A stretch of 57,675 bases of DNA from Hespellia sp. (GTDB taxonomy: Bacteria; Bacillota; Clostridia; Lachnospirales; Lachnospiraceae), in the NCBI GenBank assembly GCA_028694105.1, contig JAQUUC010000016.1, positions 1 through 57,675 on the forward strand, written 5' to 3'. A program made the translations under genes and the position numbers. Below, one piece after another: positions 16,701-31,700 of this stretch (position 1 is its first letter; every line of letters starts with the position of its first letter). The notes under the pieces were generated by a model. That model worked only from the letters and a program-made list of their open reading frames with translations, made no database searches and was not told the DNA's origin.

Positions 16701-19700
16701 TCGATTACAATCTGTGAGATAAAGAAGACCGCTTCGAAATTCGCTTTCAGTACGCCGATGGTATAACCGTTCGGGAAGATGTAATATTTTCCGAGACCGG
16801 ATGCGATTGCTATCATCACCGGATTGTACTCTGCATCCCGGATTGAAACTGCCTGCATCATGCCTTCCCCTACTAAATCGGATTTCTGGTAAGTTACGGT
16901 TCTCTGTTTTGAATCTGCCGTGTTATCTGCAATCACGACTGTAATTGTATCTAAAGTTTCACTAAGTACTTTCTTAATTTCTGTAAATATACCGTTTGCT
17001 TTTTCCTGTATCAGCCAGATCTGACGATCCGGATTATCTGATAAGTCGGCATAGATTACATTGCTTACATCATAGCTTACATTTCCACTCTCGTCCGTGT
17101 TTTTCACTGCCTTGATGTAGAAATATTCGCTTCCCTTCAGTATTGTAACTACATTGTCTGATACCCGGCTGCCCATCAGTGTATATCCCCTGGACAGTGT
17201 TACCTTGGAGGTATCAAAATGTCCGGTGTTAAATGTAAGATTACCGTTTTCGGTATACCAGATCATCTCCTCCTGACTCATATTTCTGCTTGCATAAACC
17301 ACGTACACTGTATTGCCGTCTTCATCGGTCACTGGTCTTAAGTACTCATAAATGATATCTTTGTCTTTCACTTTGATCCGCTCTGTCTCGGAAATCTTTA
17401 AGTACTTCACACCATTTCCATCAACACTCATGCTTACCTTGAAATCATCGATTCCGTTTTGGAAATAGACGGTTCCGAAGGATGCATTTGTGCTGCTGTA
17501 CGGGGTAATGATAATGCCCTGTCCCTTCGTTGTATCAAATACGATATTGCTTGTAATGTCATATATCGGAACAGATACGTTGTCTGCTGCGAACATCGTA
17601 ACGTAATATGCGTATAACTTCATATACGTTTCATATGCTGCGTAATCTTTGTCGTATTGTTCCAGCTTCTCCTGATAATCCTCATCCTGCGGATTTTCCG
17701 GTTCCTGAGGTTCTTCCGGCTCATCCGGTTTCACAGGTTCTGAAATTGCTTCTGCATATGGATCAAATTCCACATAACTGTATGTGCCGTTTTCCCCTTT
17801 TACCCAGATATAATATTTCTCTGTTCCATCTGCCAAATAGTCAATATAGCCTACATAATAGTAACGAACGAGCTTTCCATCTACGGTTCCGGTAACAATC
17901 TTGGCATCCTCCGGTGTGCTCTCATCCACAGGTGCATAGATTTCGCTCTTATCCAGAGTCTCGTATACGTCAACCGTATCTTTTATTACTTCCCCGTTTT
18001 CATCCGTAAATCCCTTCAATGGATTCAGAACCTTTAACTGATTGATCAGGTAACTTACATATACGATACTGTTGGCTAACGTTCTTTCCTCATCGGCTAC
18101 GTCATCGCTGGCCGGTGTCAGGGATACATATACATATTTCGTATCATTTGAATCTGTACCTTCAACCAGTTCTCCCGGATATTCTGCTACCACACGGTTA
18201 ACAACCAGCTGGCTTCCTCCTGCATCCTTGAAGTAGATATCGCCGCCTATACTCTGATAAATATCCGCTTTGGCTTTTTCCTGATCCTTCAGGGTATAAA
18301 TAGTAAGCTTATCATTCTGGATACACCAGATGTACTCTTTCAGGATTTCATAAAACTTCGCCTCCTGCTTGTTTTTAAATGTACCTGCCGCCAGTTTATA
18401 TGTCGCTGTATTATAAGTTGCAAGCTCTGTTGTCTGCAGTCGTTCAATTGTATAAGAGTACTTTCCGTATTTCATAATATAATTAGAGGAATAACTGCTG
18501 TCTTCTACAATCAGAACGGAGTTCTTCAGCTCTTCAGATAATCCGGTCGGTTTATATCCGTTACCTGCCGAAATATCATTTTCCCATGTTCCATCGGCCT
18601 TCGGTGCATCTGTCTGGTTTTCGTCCCACTTTGCTTCTTCCTGCGTTGGTTCTACATATGGCTTCTCGCCCATCAGCCATTTCTGACCCATAAGTGCTTT
18701 TGCAATTGCTGTAAGGTTAGCGCCGTCTTTATCGTCGTAGCGGTATGTCAGACTCTTTGTAGTGCCTGCAATTGAGATATCTTCCAAGTCAATCGTCAAA
18801 ATGTAGTTGTAGATATATCCGTTGACCTCTGCTGCGAATCCCGCCATTGCCGCACCATATTTAAATGCTGTCCGGTTTTCTACCTGTGTCAGTGTGACCT
18901 TTATCTTAATGTTACCGTCTACCTTTGCCGCAATCTTATTTGCAATATCCTGAGCAACTATAGGCTTAGCGTCTTTTGTTTCGGACAGATAATCCTTCAG
19001 ATTTAAATCATTTAGGATACTTTCTATCGTTGTCTCTATGATCGTTTTGCTATTCTCCGGATCTGACGGTTCTGATGGTTCTGTAAGTGATGTGGTCAGT
19101 GCCGCTTTTTCCAGTTCTTTCATAACCGAATCCTTTTTACTGCTCGCCTCACCCACTGTAATCATCACGTAAATCAAATACTTAAACTTTCGTGTAACCT
19201 TATCATATCCTTTCTTCTCATAATAAACGGTAATGCTAACTCCACTGTCCACTTTTGCTGCAATGGCATCACGCAGTTCCGTCAGTGTATTGGAGGTCAG
19301 TGCAGTCACCTTATCGATTTCCGTTTTGGCAACGCCTTCTGCCTCTTCCAATGTCATCTGATGCTTCTTCGTTCCAGATGTGCCTTCTTTCTTTCCGGAT
19401 TCCTGAGTTTCTCCTACGGTTCCTTCTGGATATGCATCTGTTGCAACCGTTGCACTTTCTGTCGTTCCCACTTCAAATTCTGCTGTAATTGGAACTGCAA
19501 TTTCCTTGCCATCTACAGTCATCTTGATTGTAATTGTGTAGGTGAAGTAGTAGCTGGTCTGCTGCGCAGTTCCCGTGCCGGTTGTCTTTGATGTCTTTTT
19601 AGTTGAAATTGAAACCGTAGTCTTTACATTGGATCCCACATTAGATATCACAGTATTCAGAATCTGATTCAGCGTTTCGTTATTTGCACTGACATAAGCA

Positions 19701-22700
19701 AAATCTGTAGTCTTTACAACTTTAATTGCATCCTGTGCAACGTTCACTGCGTCTGTCTCCGACGTCACTTCGTCCACGATTCCTGTGCCTGTGCCACTCT
19801 CTGTTTTTCCAACATCTGTCGTATTACCTTCCGTATCCTGTTCTCTTGCCGGGATATCGGTATCTTCTCGCTCCAGCGTACCAGCTGCTGTTCCGGTATT
19901 CGTCAGATTCTCTGTATTGATGCCATCCATGGTATCTGTCAGATATGTTGCGTTGCCAAGATCAAAGGTCTTTTGGAAGATTTCTCCTCCTCGCTCCTCC
20001 TCAGAAATCAGATCTTTTAATACAACCTGAAGTTCCAGACGATACTGCGCTGCATATCTTATCGTACCATCGGCTGCTGTCTCTTCTACAATTCTTCGCA
20101 GCTGCTTCAACCGGATCGATACCTGAATATTCGTGGTTACTTTTTCTTTGATTGCCTGCATCAGTGCATCCACCGGATTTACAACCTCTGTGCTGCCGCG
20201 GTGTGCGTATGCCAGCAACGCTTCTGCTGTCATATTTTTTAACGCTTCTGTGACAAGCGTACTTACTTTCTCATATGCCTCATCCACGGTCTGTTCACGG
20301 AACAACTCTGTTTTATCGCTGTCACTCAGCTTCTCGCTCTTATACAGATATGCATCGACAAATACCGTATTTTCCTGATCATCTGTCTTAACATCAAAGA
20401 CATAATACAAATTGTCAGATGCCGCGGTACTTAAGTTTCCAATCAGATATCTTCTGACGTCACCATAGGTTCCGATATAAGTTGTGGTAACCAGCTTCTT
20501 ATCTGCTCCGATTAAGATGAACATGGTATGAATCTTAATTCCGTTTGGTAATTCCCAGCTTCCGTCTGCCGTCTGTTCCACTGCAATCGTCAGTCCGTTC
20601 TTACCGATATGGAGTGTACCTGTTCCATCACTGTTCAGTGTAATATAACTGTCATTATCATCCTCACTGTCATTGAATGTCAGCTGCATGCTTCCGTCTG
20701 CATTCTTGATTAAGTTCAGTTCTGTCATATTTAAAGCGATCTCATTATTTCCGTATTTCGAAGTAATCATCAGTACCGTTCCATCTGATGTCACATAAAT
20801 GACGGTGTCATCCGGAAGTGTATAGCTATGTACTTCATGGACCGTAGTACCCAACCAAATGCTGGTAAGGTCTCCATCCAAGAAGATTTCGGAATCGACC
20901 GAAACTTCTCCGTTTAACATGAACAGTCCGTCTTTCGTTAATATATAATTAGTGTCATGTCCACCGGTATCTTTGATGATAAAATATTCCTTGCCGTTTA
21001 ACATAGCTGCTGATGGAATGTACAGATACATGTCACTGTATTCTCCGGGGTATGCAATTTCCACACCCTCATAATTTGTTCCGTCTTTATATACATAAAG
21101 CCGTTTTGCTGCCGGCAGATAAATGTCTGCGATTCCACCGGCTTTGATATGCTTCAGATACAGGCTCTTAATCGGGTCCATATTATTCAGCACGTCATCG
21201 CTTAACGTATCATCCGATACGATGGTCTCAAGAAGTGCAAAGCTTGCGAAAAGATTTCCGAGTATTTCGATGTCTACGATCGCATCTTTTGCTGCCTCCG
21301 GTATCATACCGGCTTCATTAAATCCACTGTAGCGGATCAGTCCGATCATCAGTCTCTCTTCGGCTGAATTTCCAACATTGTCTGCGCCCCGGATGCTCAG
21401 TGTGTTGACCCATATATTGGTTCCAGCGAACATCTTGGTCAGGAACTCTGTATCACCCTTTAGCAGTTCATCCTGATCTTGGATACCGCCTTCTCCTACG
21501 TAGATATTTCCACCGTTCATGATGAAGTTCAGGGAGCCTTTGACATTGTTGATCTCACCGTTTAAGATGACGTCTGCGCCCTTTGCTGCATTGATTGTAA
21601 TCACCGGTGTCTCATTTCCATAGGACAGCTTCAGATCATTATTGTAATTCCTTGCCGTCACTGCGATGTCAATCGGGTTCGCATCCGTGTTAAATACAGT
21701 GATGTCTGAAAGAATCAAGGTATAATCCGAATTGTTATTAAAGGTAATATACGTTAAGTAGTTGTTTAAATATACTGCCAGATTTCCGTATAACAGGCCA
21801 TCTCCCGCATCCAGTGACAGACTTCCTTCTGCTCTGTTATAGATATAAGGAATCGTAATGGTCTTCTTCTCATGGTCAATCCTGATATTGTTCAGCCACT
21901 CTGCATCCTCCACACCGACTACCATAACACCTGCATTTTTGTCGATATCAACTACGATACCTGCAGCCGCGCCACCGATGGATATCTTGCCGTTTAGGTT
22001 CAGTACCGTATCCATGGCAAATGTATCGGTTTCCTTTGGATATGCGGTCGTAGATTTGATTTCCTTTACCCAGCCGTATACCTTTTCTTCAACCCTCTGT
22101 TTGGCTTTCTTACTAAATAATCCAACGAACCAGGAAACTGCTTTCATGACCCATTTTACGACGATTGCAATCACCTTAAATACCCACGCTAAGATGGTGT
22201 TCGCAACTGCATCCGCTGTTGCGACATGGTTCACGGAACTTAATTTCGGTGCGGAAGCTTCGATATCTACATCTGCAGATGCAATCTCTGTATTGCCGTC
22301 TGTATTGACCTTTGCCTGCATGCCTCCGGATACCACTGTTGTCGCATATACGACACCGACTGCTCCGACAATCTCTGAGTGTGTCGTAAAGTTGTGTTTG
22401 ATATGTGCAACCTCAGCGTGAATATATACACTGTCATATCCACGGATATTTGCTCCATGAATGTCTACGACTGCGTCGCCGCCGACAGCTACAGTTACAT
22501 TTGCCTTGGAAACCGCTCCTGCCGCGTACATCAGCGTGTCTGCCTCTGCCTGAAGTTTTTGGTACGCATTGACAGCTGCAATCTCCACGTTGCTGCCGAT
22601 GATGTTGGCTTTCTTTTCTGCCGTTCCATTTATGACAACGCTTACCGGGTTCTTCAGTGTGATATTTGCGGCTGCAACGCTTGCGCTGATTGCAGCGGCT

Positions 22701-25700
22701 GCTTTCCGGTATGCGTAAGAGTAAATGCTGCTTCCAGTCTGTGCCATGATGGCGATATTGCCATAAGTTGCCTGAATCAGACCACCGTTTCCAATGATAA
22801 TCTGGGTGTTCGAATTCAGTACGTTTTCTGCCTTTGCTCCGGATGCGTTGAACAGTCCGGCTGCAGTTCCTGTTGCGGTTGCCGTCATTGCATATCCGTC
22901 TGTCTCGATATTGCCTGCTGTACTTGGAACAGAATTTGCGAAAATGGTAATATTGCCCTTCTCTGATATGATTCTCACATCATTTCCAATCACTGTGATG
23001 CAGTTCCGTGTCAGTCCGTTGTAAACTTCAACTGCCACTGCACTCGCTGCTGTGATAGAACTGTCCCTGCAGCTTACGTTCATTCTGTAATCCGTAAATG
23101 CTCCAATTTCGATATTTCCTGCTGCCCGGATGGACGCGCCGTCTGCAATGTCTGCACGTGTGCTCTGGTTTGCATGATTGGTAATGACGGATGCGGTTCC
23201 TCCCGCAAGTCCTCCAAACTGAAGAATCGTTTCATTTGTGACATCAATTCTGTCTCTTGCAAAGATATTGATGTCACCGTCTGCCCACATGCCTGCATTC
23301 CTGCCGATGGCTGTCTGCACTTTGGAGGTCGTATTTGTTGTCACAACATAAGCTCCAAGCTTCACGCCGCTTACGGATCTGTCTAATGTTTTCACGGATA
23401 CATCTATCGTGTTATATCCGTCTATGGTAATGGTTCCTGTGGCTGTAATCTGTGCCCCGTCTCCGACGGTAACGCTGACTGCTGAATTACTCACTGCCTG
23501 AACGATGACGCTCTGGCCATTTAACAGTCCACTCGTTGTTGATTCCGAGGTAAGTCTTTCTTTATCCCTGCCTTCTGCCGTTACATTGATATCGCCCTTC
23601 GCCTGTAAGACTGCGGCTTTTTGAATCGCGGCCAAAATGCTGTTGCTTACTCTCGTCTTTACGATCATAGCACCCAGTCCCAGAAGCTCTGTGCCACCCT
23701 TTTCATTTGTCATTGTCAGTACCGATGTGCCGTATGCACGGATCACTACATTTCCGCCAATGCTACTGCTGCTGTTTCCGAGCGATGCCTTCGTTACCAT
23801 CGTACTCTCTGCAAAGCTTTCTGCTCCGCTGACTCCGATTAAGGTAATTCCCACGGAGTTGGTGGATTTCGGTGTAGAGGTTCCCCTCTGGTCTGCTTCC
23901 ACGGTAAATGCTCCGCCTGTTACAATCTCAACATTTCCATCTGTGTATGCTTCTACTCTGCCGTTTAATTTTGTATGTGTATATGCATTTCCGACCTTCA
24001 CTCCAGATGCTACTGTCATGCCGGATACAGCTGCATCCGCGACAGTGTTTGTGGCACTTGCCGTGATGGATGTATTCTTGTCTACGGTCAGTGTTCCCTT
24101 TCCGGTCTTATCTCCGGTCAGGTATGCGGATACGACCGCATTGTTAAATGCTTCTGCGCTCAGTATGCTCACATTGATCAGTCCGCCGCTTAAGTACTCT
24201 GTCTCTGCTTTTGCTGTATTCGTTCCTAAAACTGCTGCGATCTGTAAGCTTCCTGCGTGAACAGTATTGCCGCTATTTACACTCAGCTTCGCCTGATAGG
24301 TCCCATTCGCCCACGCTGTTGTGTTGATTGCTCCAATACCTCCGGCCAGACCAAAGTTGTTGGAACTAATCTGTGCGTATACCAGCTGGTTTGCATTGGT
24401 CAGAATTGCCAGTACTCCGGTGACATCCAGATTACTCTGCTCTACGGATGCCAGAACCTCTGCCTTCTGTTTTGCGTAGGCGTTGGATATTTCCGCTCCG
24501 ATCAGGCTGACACTTGCTGAATTCGCGCCTGCGGTTGCATATGCTCCGTTGGTACGGTTCGTTTTTGCCGTCTCTGCATTGATATTATGATTCAGGTATG
24601 CGAGAACGTTTAAGTCTCCCTTCACACTCATCGCACTCTGTTTCTTTATATAAGCCTTCATAACAGTATTCATATTGGCATATGCATTGCTCGCTGCCAG
24701 TTTATAGACACTTGCATTGACTCCCTGGGCGGCCTCAGTTCCCTTGGTATCTGCGACTGCTCTTCCATTTCCGACTGCCTGTACCTGTGCATCTCCCTTG
24801 ATATTCAGGTATCCGGCTGCGCCCGCGCCTTCCGTTTCTGTTATAAATGCGCTGATATTACTTGAGGTCTCTGCATAGGCACTGTTGATATTCACGGATG
24901 CGTAAGATGCGCTTACTCCGCCGGATGCTGCCTTGGTCACACTGTATGCATCGGTATCTGCCAGTGTCTGTACCAGAAGTTCCTTCGCTTCTATCTGGTC
25001 CGTCTTGTTTCTTTCAATAGAAGCAGCGTACCTTCCGCGGGCAATCGCCGTTGCGAATCTGAGACCAACCGTTACGTATCCTGCGGTGTAATCTTCCGCG
25101 GATGCCATTGCTCTTGCATTTCCGATCGCCTGAACCGTGAGTGTTCCACTTGCCTTGATATTTCCGGATGCTCTTGCCAGATTCTCTGCCTCGGAAATGG
25201 ATAACGCTACTGCACCGTTGATTCCAATCAGTGCAACCCCTGCTGCAAATGCCGTTGATGTCACGGTGTAACCATCTGTGTTGTTTAAATTACTTGTAAT
25301 GCTGATGTTTCTTCCGGTTACCGTACTTCCTGCGATTTCGGCTATGCTGACCGCCTTAAGATAAGAGTATGCTAACGCTGCTCCAACTGCTGTCACTGCC
25401 ACGCTGACACCATGGATTTCTGTATTTGTGATTGCTTTTCCATGTGTCAGAACGGTGATATCTCCTGCTGCCTTTAAGGTGCCGCCTGCGCCTGTGATTC
25501 CCGCATAATTTTTATATGCATTGCTGGCCAGTGCGATATTGATTGTGACACTGACTCCTGCAACGCTTCCCGTTGTGATTGTAGTCTCTGCTTTGCTTAC
25601 GGAATCTTCTATTCCTGCCTGCACTTTCACATTCTGTGCCGTTACGACTGCTTCTGTCAGGTCGATGAATGCCTGATTTACCGTCTTCAGTTCCGCATAT

Positions 25701-28700
25701 CCTGCCATAGCGCCCACACCGACAACTGCTCCGGTGACTGCCGCTGCGTCCACATCGGAGTTCGCGTCCAGCAGTCCGGTAATTTCGATATCACCCGTGC
25801 TGCTTACATTGGCACCGGAGATTCCCACAACCGAATTGGTGCGGTTAATTGCTAATGCAACCAGACCGTTTGCCGCAACGCCTGCTGCGGATGCTGACAA
25901 ACCGATTACCGTTGCTTTGCTGGTGATATCACTCTTCATGTTCAGTGAAGAGAGTTCGATGCTTCCTCTCTCTCCTGCTGCCCTGCTGCTGACACTGTCT
26001 GCGTTCAATGCATATCCGTTCGGTGTTCTTCCGATGTAATTTAAGAAGGTCGGTGTTAATTTTACCATAACCACGGATACACCAACACCAACTGCGCCTG
26101 CAGTAATGCTAAGTTCCTTCGCTGTTGCTTCAGCCCTTGCCGTGAGCAGCATGGTAATGGTTCCACAATCAACGCCCCTGACACCCTGACCGATAAAGAG
26201 TTCCATATCTGCCGTGTAGAATGCCAGAATGACCGTTGCATTGACACCGGCTACTCCGGCTGCAAGAGCAGCTCCCAATGTCTCCAGTGTTGTATCACTC
26301 TTGATTTCCATCTGGATGGTGCCAACCTTATATAGTGTCGTGTCCGCCCCAATGTATGCGGATACGACTGCGTTGTAATTTGCCCGCGTTACGGAAGCCG
26401 TCACACCTGCAACACCTGCTGCAAGTCCCAGATTCCATACCACGATTTTCCCGTAATTACTATCTGCTTCTACGGTGAGAAGCACTGCATTTCTTATGAT
26501 GTTATCTGTTCCAACATATGCCTTTGTTACCGTGTATACATCGATGGATGCCACCGGTATGCTGACACCTGCGATGCCGCCGGTTCCTGAAATGGTAAGC
26601 GAGCGGATCGTGTAAGTATCGGCTGGTTTTTTATCCTTATCCAGCTTATTTGTTACGCTCTTGTTGTTATCACTGATGGTGCGCTCTACTGCACTTCCTT
26701 CTGCCTGAACGGTTATATTTCTCTTCGCGTCTAAGGTCACACTCTCTTCTGTATATGCCAGTACGTTGGAATAGAGGATTCCCACTGTGACACCGATTCC
26801 GACACTTCCGCCGCCGCTGACTGCTGCCGCGATGGTAAGAAGATCCATAGAAACCATATCCTTTGCGTGAATCTCAATGTCGTTTCCGGCAATCAGAACC
26901 GAACCGGCTCCGACAAAGGCAAGTGTTGCATCCTGTTTGCCTTCTCCCGGCTCCGGGCGGTACGTATCATTTGCTGCCGTATCTACCTGACTGTCACTTA
27001 CCGTGTATTTGTCTTCTGCACTGTCTGAGTTTCCATTTGTGTTGCCATTTTCTTTTGCCAGTGTAAAGTCAGAACCATCTACTGCTCCGCTTGTACTATT
27101 TGCGTTTTTATCAATATTTGACTCATCGAAGAAGCTTCCGACCTCTGCCTTGTCCGAATATCCCTGCGCCTTTTTATTTCCGGTTGCTCCCAGTGCGTAA
27201 GACACCTGCGTCTGCAGATCCATTTCTACATTCTGGTTATTCTTCTTGATCGTCTCTGCGCTGTCTGCGGTAAGCTTCGCTCCTGCAAGTACCACAACCA
27301 CGGTTCCTGCCACTGCGGCTGAACCACTGGCTCCTGCCGTCACTGCATAGACCGAAATGTCTCTTCCTGACTCTGCCCGGATTTGGATATCCCGCTTCGC
27401 TGTCAACTTATTCGTTCTTCCAACGGATGCCTGTACGGTATTGTAAGACAGACTTACCAGCACCGACAATCCAACTGCCGCTGCTCCGCTTGCTGCAACT
27501 GCTCCCGCCACACCTGTAAGTGTATAATGATCGGTCGCTTTCACATAGATGTTATCCGCATCTACGGTGACGCTATCGCCAAGATATGCTTTGGTCGTCA
27601 GCTGGGTAATCAGGACCTCAATGGTTCCCGCTACTGCTGCCGTACCGCTTCCCGCTGCTCCTGCACCGTAGGTATCAATATCTTCTTTGGAATCCGCCAG
27701 CACGCTTACATTTCCGCCTGCCCTGAGTGCAGCTCCGTTCCCTGCGCCTGCGACGGTTGTTCCCGTAAATTTTACGACCGGTGCCACTGCACCGACTGCT
27801 GCTGTTCCGCTTCCTGCGAGTGCCGCTGCGATACTGAATATCTTATTATCGCTGTCTGCGTGAATCGTAATATCTCGCAGTGCCTGTAATTTCACAGCCG
27901 CTCCGGCTGTGCTTCTGGTTTCATTATCAAATAATACAACGGATGCTGCTCCGGCTACTGCTGCCGTTCCACTTGCTCCGAAGGTTGCGATAATGATGAC
28001 CAGCTCTGCAGTTGAATCTGCAACTGCCTTGATATCTCTTGCATAGATATGACATCCATCGCCAATCTGTGCATTTGTAATATTGTTAAAGATCGTAACT
28101 GCCACTGTGGCTCCGACTCCCGCCGTACTTCCCACAGAAACTGCTCCTGCAAAATGATATAAATGTGTCTGATTGTAAGCCTCTATGTGGACATCGCCGT
28201 CCGCGTCGGCATCTTCGTTTTTCGTTGAAGATGTGATGCTGCCTGTACTCTTATCGCGAACTTCTCTTGCGTTGGCTGATACATGATTTCCGATGGAAGA
28301 AGTGACCAGGTTGTTCATCACGATCGTATCAACCACTCCGCCTACGGATACATTTCCTGCCACCGCACCGCTGATGGAAGCCATCAGAAGGTCGGAGGTC
28401 AGATTTGAGTAGACTGCAAGTCCGTTTCGTCTCTCAGTACGATTCGGTATTTTAATGCCGCTTCCGGTCAGTGCCAGTGCTGTAATCCGGGTATAATCCA
28501 TAATCCTTGCCACCACCTGATTCTCCATCACCAGTGTGGATACGGTTGCCCCGATACCTACCTTACTTCCGCCTGCAACGCTGCCTGCGATATTATAGAT
28601 ATCACTGATTAAATCTGCGATGACTCCGACAGAACCTTTTGCCGATACCTGATTAGACGTTCCGATTTCTGCTTTCACATCAGACGCTGCCGTTATGACC

Positions 28701-31700
28701 GGAATTGCTCCCGCGATACCTGCAGTCCCTGAAGTTAATCCACCTGCCACCGTCACGATCAGAATCTCATCTTTTCCAGTAGCCTGTACCAGTACATCTC
28801 CGTTTTGGGAAATGAGGATACATCCATCTCCTGTCACTGCATGTACCATATGTGAAAATACATCTACGGTCACGGTTGCTCCTACCGCTGCATCTCCGCC
28901 GCTTGCGGTTGCTGCTGCGAGAACCATGAGCTGTTTTACATTTCCTTCTGCTGTCAGGGAAATGTTGTCTGCCGCTGTAATCTTAACCCGGTCCTGCAGT
29001 CTGGCTTCTACCTGAGAATCTGCAATGATGACTCCGAGCGTACCTGCCACACCGACTTTTCCGGTAGATCCGGATATGGATGCAAGGATATTTAACAGTT
29101 CCTCCTTACTTGCAGCACGAACTAAGACTGCTCCGTTCGCCGTCCATGTGTTATCATTCAGAACTTCTGCAATCGTTGTATTATCTGTTAAGATGACTGC
29201 TACGGTTCCACCGACTGCAACGCCCTGCGTCACTGCCGCTGATGCGTTGATCAGTTTGACATCGTAAGTACTGTCTGCACTCACCTCTATATTCTTAGCC
29301 GTAATCCGGTTGTTTGCTCCGCTTCCTGCATATACGTATGTCTCGTGGTCCACTACATTTACTGCACCGCCGACGGTCGCTCCGCCGCTTGCCGTAGAGC
29401 CTGCTGCCGCAACGGTAATCACCAGAACATCCGCTTTATTCTCTGCGTGAAGCTTTACATTTCCGCTTGTTGTAATGACAACATCATCTGATAGTTTTGC
29501 ACTGACGTTCTGCGTATCTACCAGTGTGGTGATGGATGCCCCCACACCAACCTTGGCACTGCTTGCAGATAATGCGCCGCTGATCATGCGTGTATTGGTA
29601 TCCTCAGATACTGTGATATCAAGGTCTCCGCCTCTTAAGGTAATTGTAACCTTATCACCGATGACTGCCGTTGTGACGTTCTTTAAGTAAACCATTGCCA
29701 TCGAACCGGCCACTGCTGCCTTGCTCTCGCCATTGCTTCCGCTGGTCAGAATACTTCCTGCAATTGCTTCTGCGTAATAATTGACAGATGCAAGATAATT
29801 CATCATATCGATGACTTTCAGGAAATCATCGGAACTCAGTGTAATATCAACCGAATATTTTCCTGCGGTTCCGTCTGTGGTCGTTAAATTAATCAGACCC
29901 TTTTCGCTGTCCTTTACCACATCCACGGTCAGAAGTGTGGATGTGTCAAACGGGAACTTATAATCACTGGAATCGACTTTCACTTTTTTCACGGTGATCT
30001 GTAAGCTGTCCGCCGTAATATTCGTTCCTTTTAATGCTGCTTTGTCTTCATCCGCTGCGTCCTCACCGATGAGTACCATGGTTTCATTTCCTGCATAGAT
30101 CATTGCATAAGAAGCACCAACACCTGCGGTCGCTCCCTTGGAAATGGTTACGCTTCCTGCACGGACTGCATATTTACTCTTATCTTCTGCATTGATTGTA
30201 ACTGCCTTGCCTTCCAGTGTGACACCATCTGCGATGATAACTTTCGTCTTCGTATCGCCAATCAGAATTGCAACTGCGCCGGAGATTCCTACGACTCCGC
30301 CATTGCCACTGATACTTCCCGCCAGTGCCTGTGCTCCGAGGAGGCCTCTGTATACACCATCCATGTTCTGTGTCAGGACTGCGTCCATCTTCACATCACC
30401 GGATGCGATAACATCGTTATCAATCAAAATCTGTGCTTCATTCTTATTGGTGGAAACTGCAACACCAAGACTGATATTGTTGGCATTGGTGTCCTTCGTT
30501 CCGGTCACTGCCGCGCCGGTTCCGAGTGTTCTGAAGTTTCCGTGGTTTTCTGCCTTTAATTCTGCATCGATTGTATGAAGTGTTCCTGTAATCTGAACAA
30601 TTGCTTTGTGCATCGTAACATTGACTGCAACTGCTGCCGCGATGTTGATGCTCTGTCCCTGTTTCGCTGAGCTGTCAGTACCCGCGTCAACGCTCGCACC
30701 GGACTGTCCCGCTGCGCTGCCCGCCTGTGACATTGCATTTGAACCCGGCGCGCCGGAGGACGATGCAGAAGGTGTCTCCCCTGTCGATGCGCCCTGTGAA
30801 AACAGTGCCGCTACCGATGCCGGAAGATAATTTTTAATCGAAGATAACGCAGAACCAGCTCCGGTCTTTACGCCGCTGACGGTACCGTTTAATTTGTTCA
30901 TCAGTTTAGCATTTAACCCGTTCGTCGGTGTTCCTGAATTAAGGCTTCCCAGCTGGAGCATATCACGGATCTTATCCAGATACCGCTCAAAGGATGCGCC
31001 TGTAACTGCTGCGTATGCATGACTTTCATCTTCATCGTAGGTATAAGACTTTAAGGTGGTCTTGCCGCCGGACGTTACATCGCCCGCCAGAAGTACCGTC
31101 ACCAGTGATTCCGGAAGGTTGATTGATGCACACGCTCCGACTGCCGCATCCGAGCCGACTGCAAATGCGCTTGCGCCTGCCAGTGTCTCTCCGTGCTGCT
31201 CTGCCAGAAGCGTCAGGTCCTTAAGTGTCGTAACCTTCGTATTCCTGCCAATAAATACATTGACTTTATTATCGATGATTCCCACTGCCGCTGATGCGTC
31301 CACTGAGATATCCTTTGTTCCTGTCGTATTTGCGCCTGTAATTTTATCTTTGTCAATCTGTGGTACATCCGCTCCCAATGTCGAAACGTATTCCTCAGCC
31401 TTTTGTCTTCTTGCGATTGGATCGGAACCTGCTACTGCGATTGTCTCCACATCATCATAAATCAGACCTGTGATGGTGAGATTTCCATCGTTTCTCAGCG
31501 TACGTTTCTCTCCGATGCCTGCATTCACCGTTGTATCGATTACGGTGGTAGCTGCAGCTGCTCCGACACCTACGGATTTGGACGATGAATTGTCCCCGTT
31601 CGAATCAGAAGAAGCAACCGGGTTCTTATTCTTATCGGCCTGTCCCTTTTTATCTGCAGCACCAGTAGCAGTCGTGTAGACATCCTGTACGCTTCTTCCA

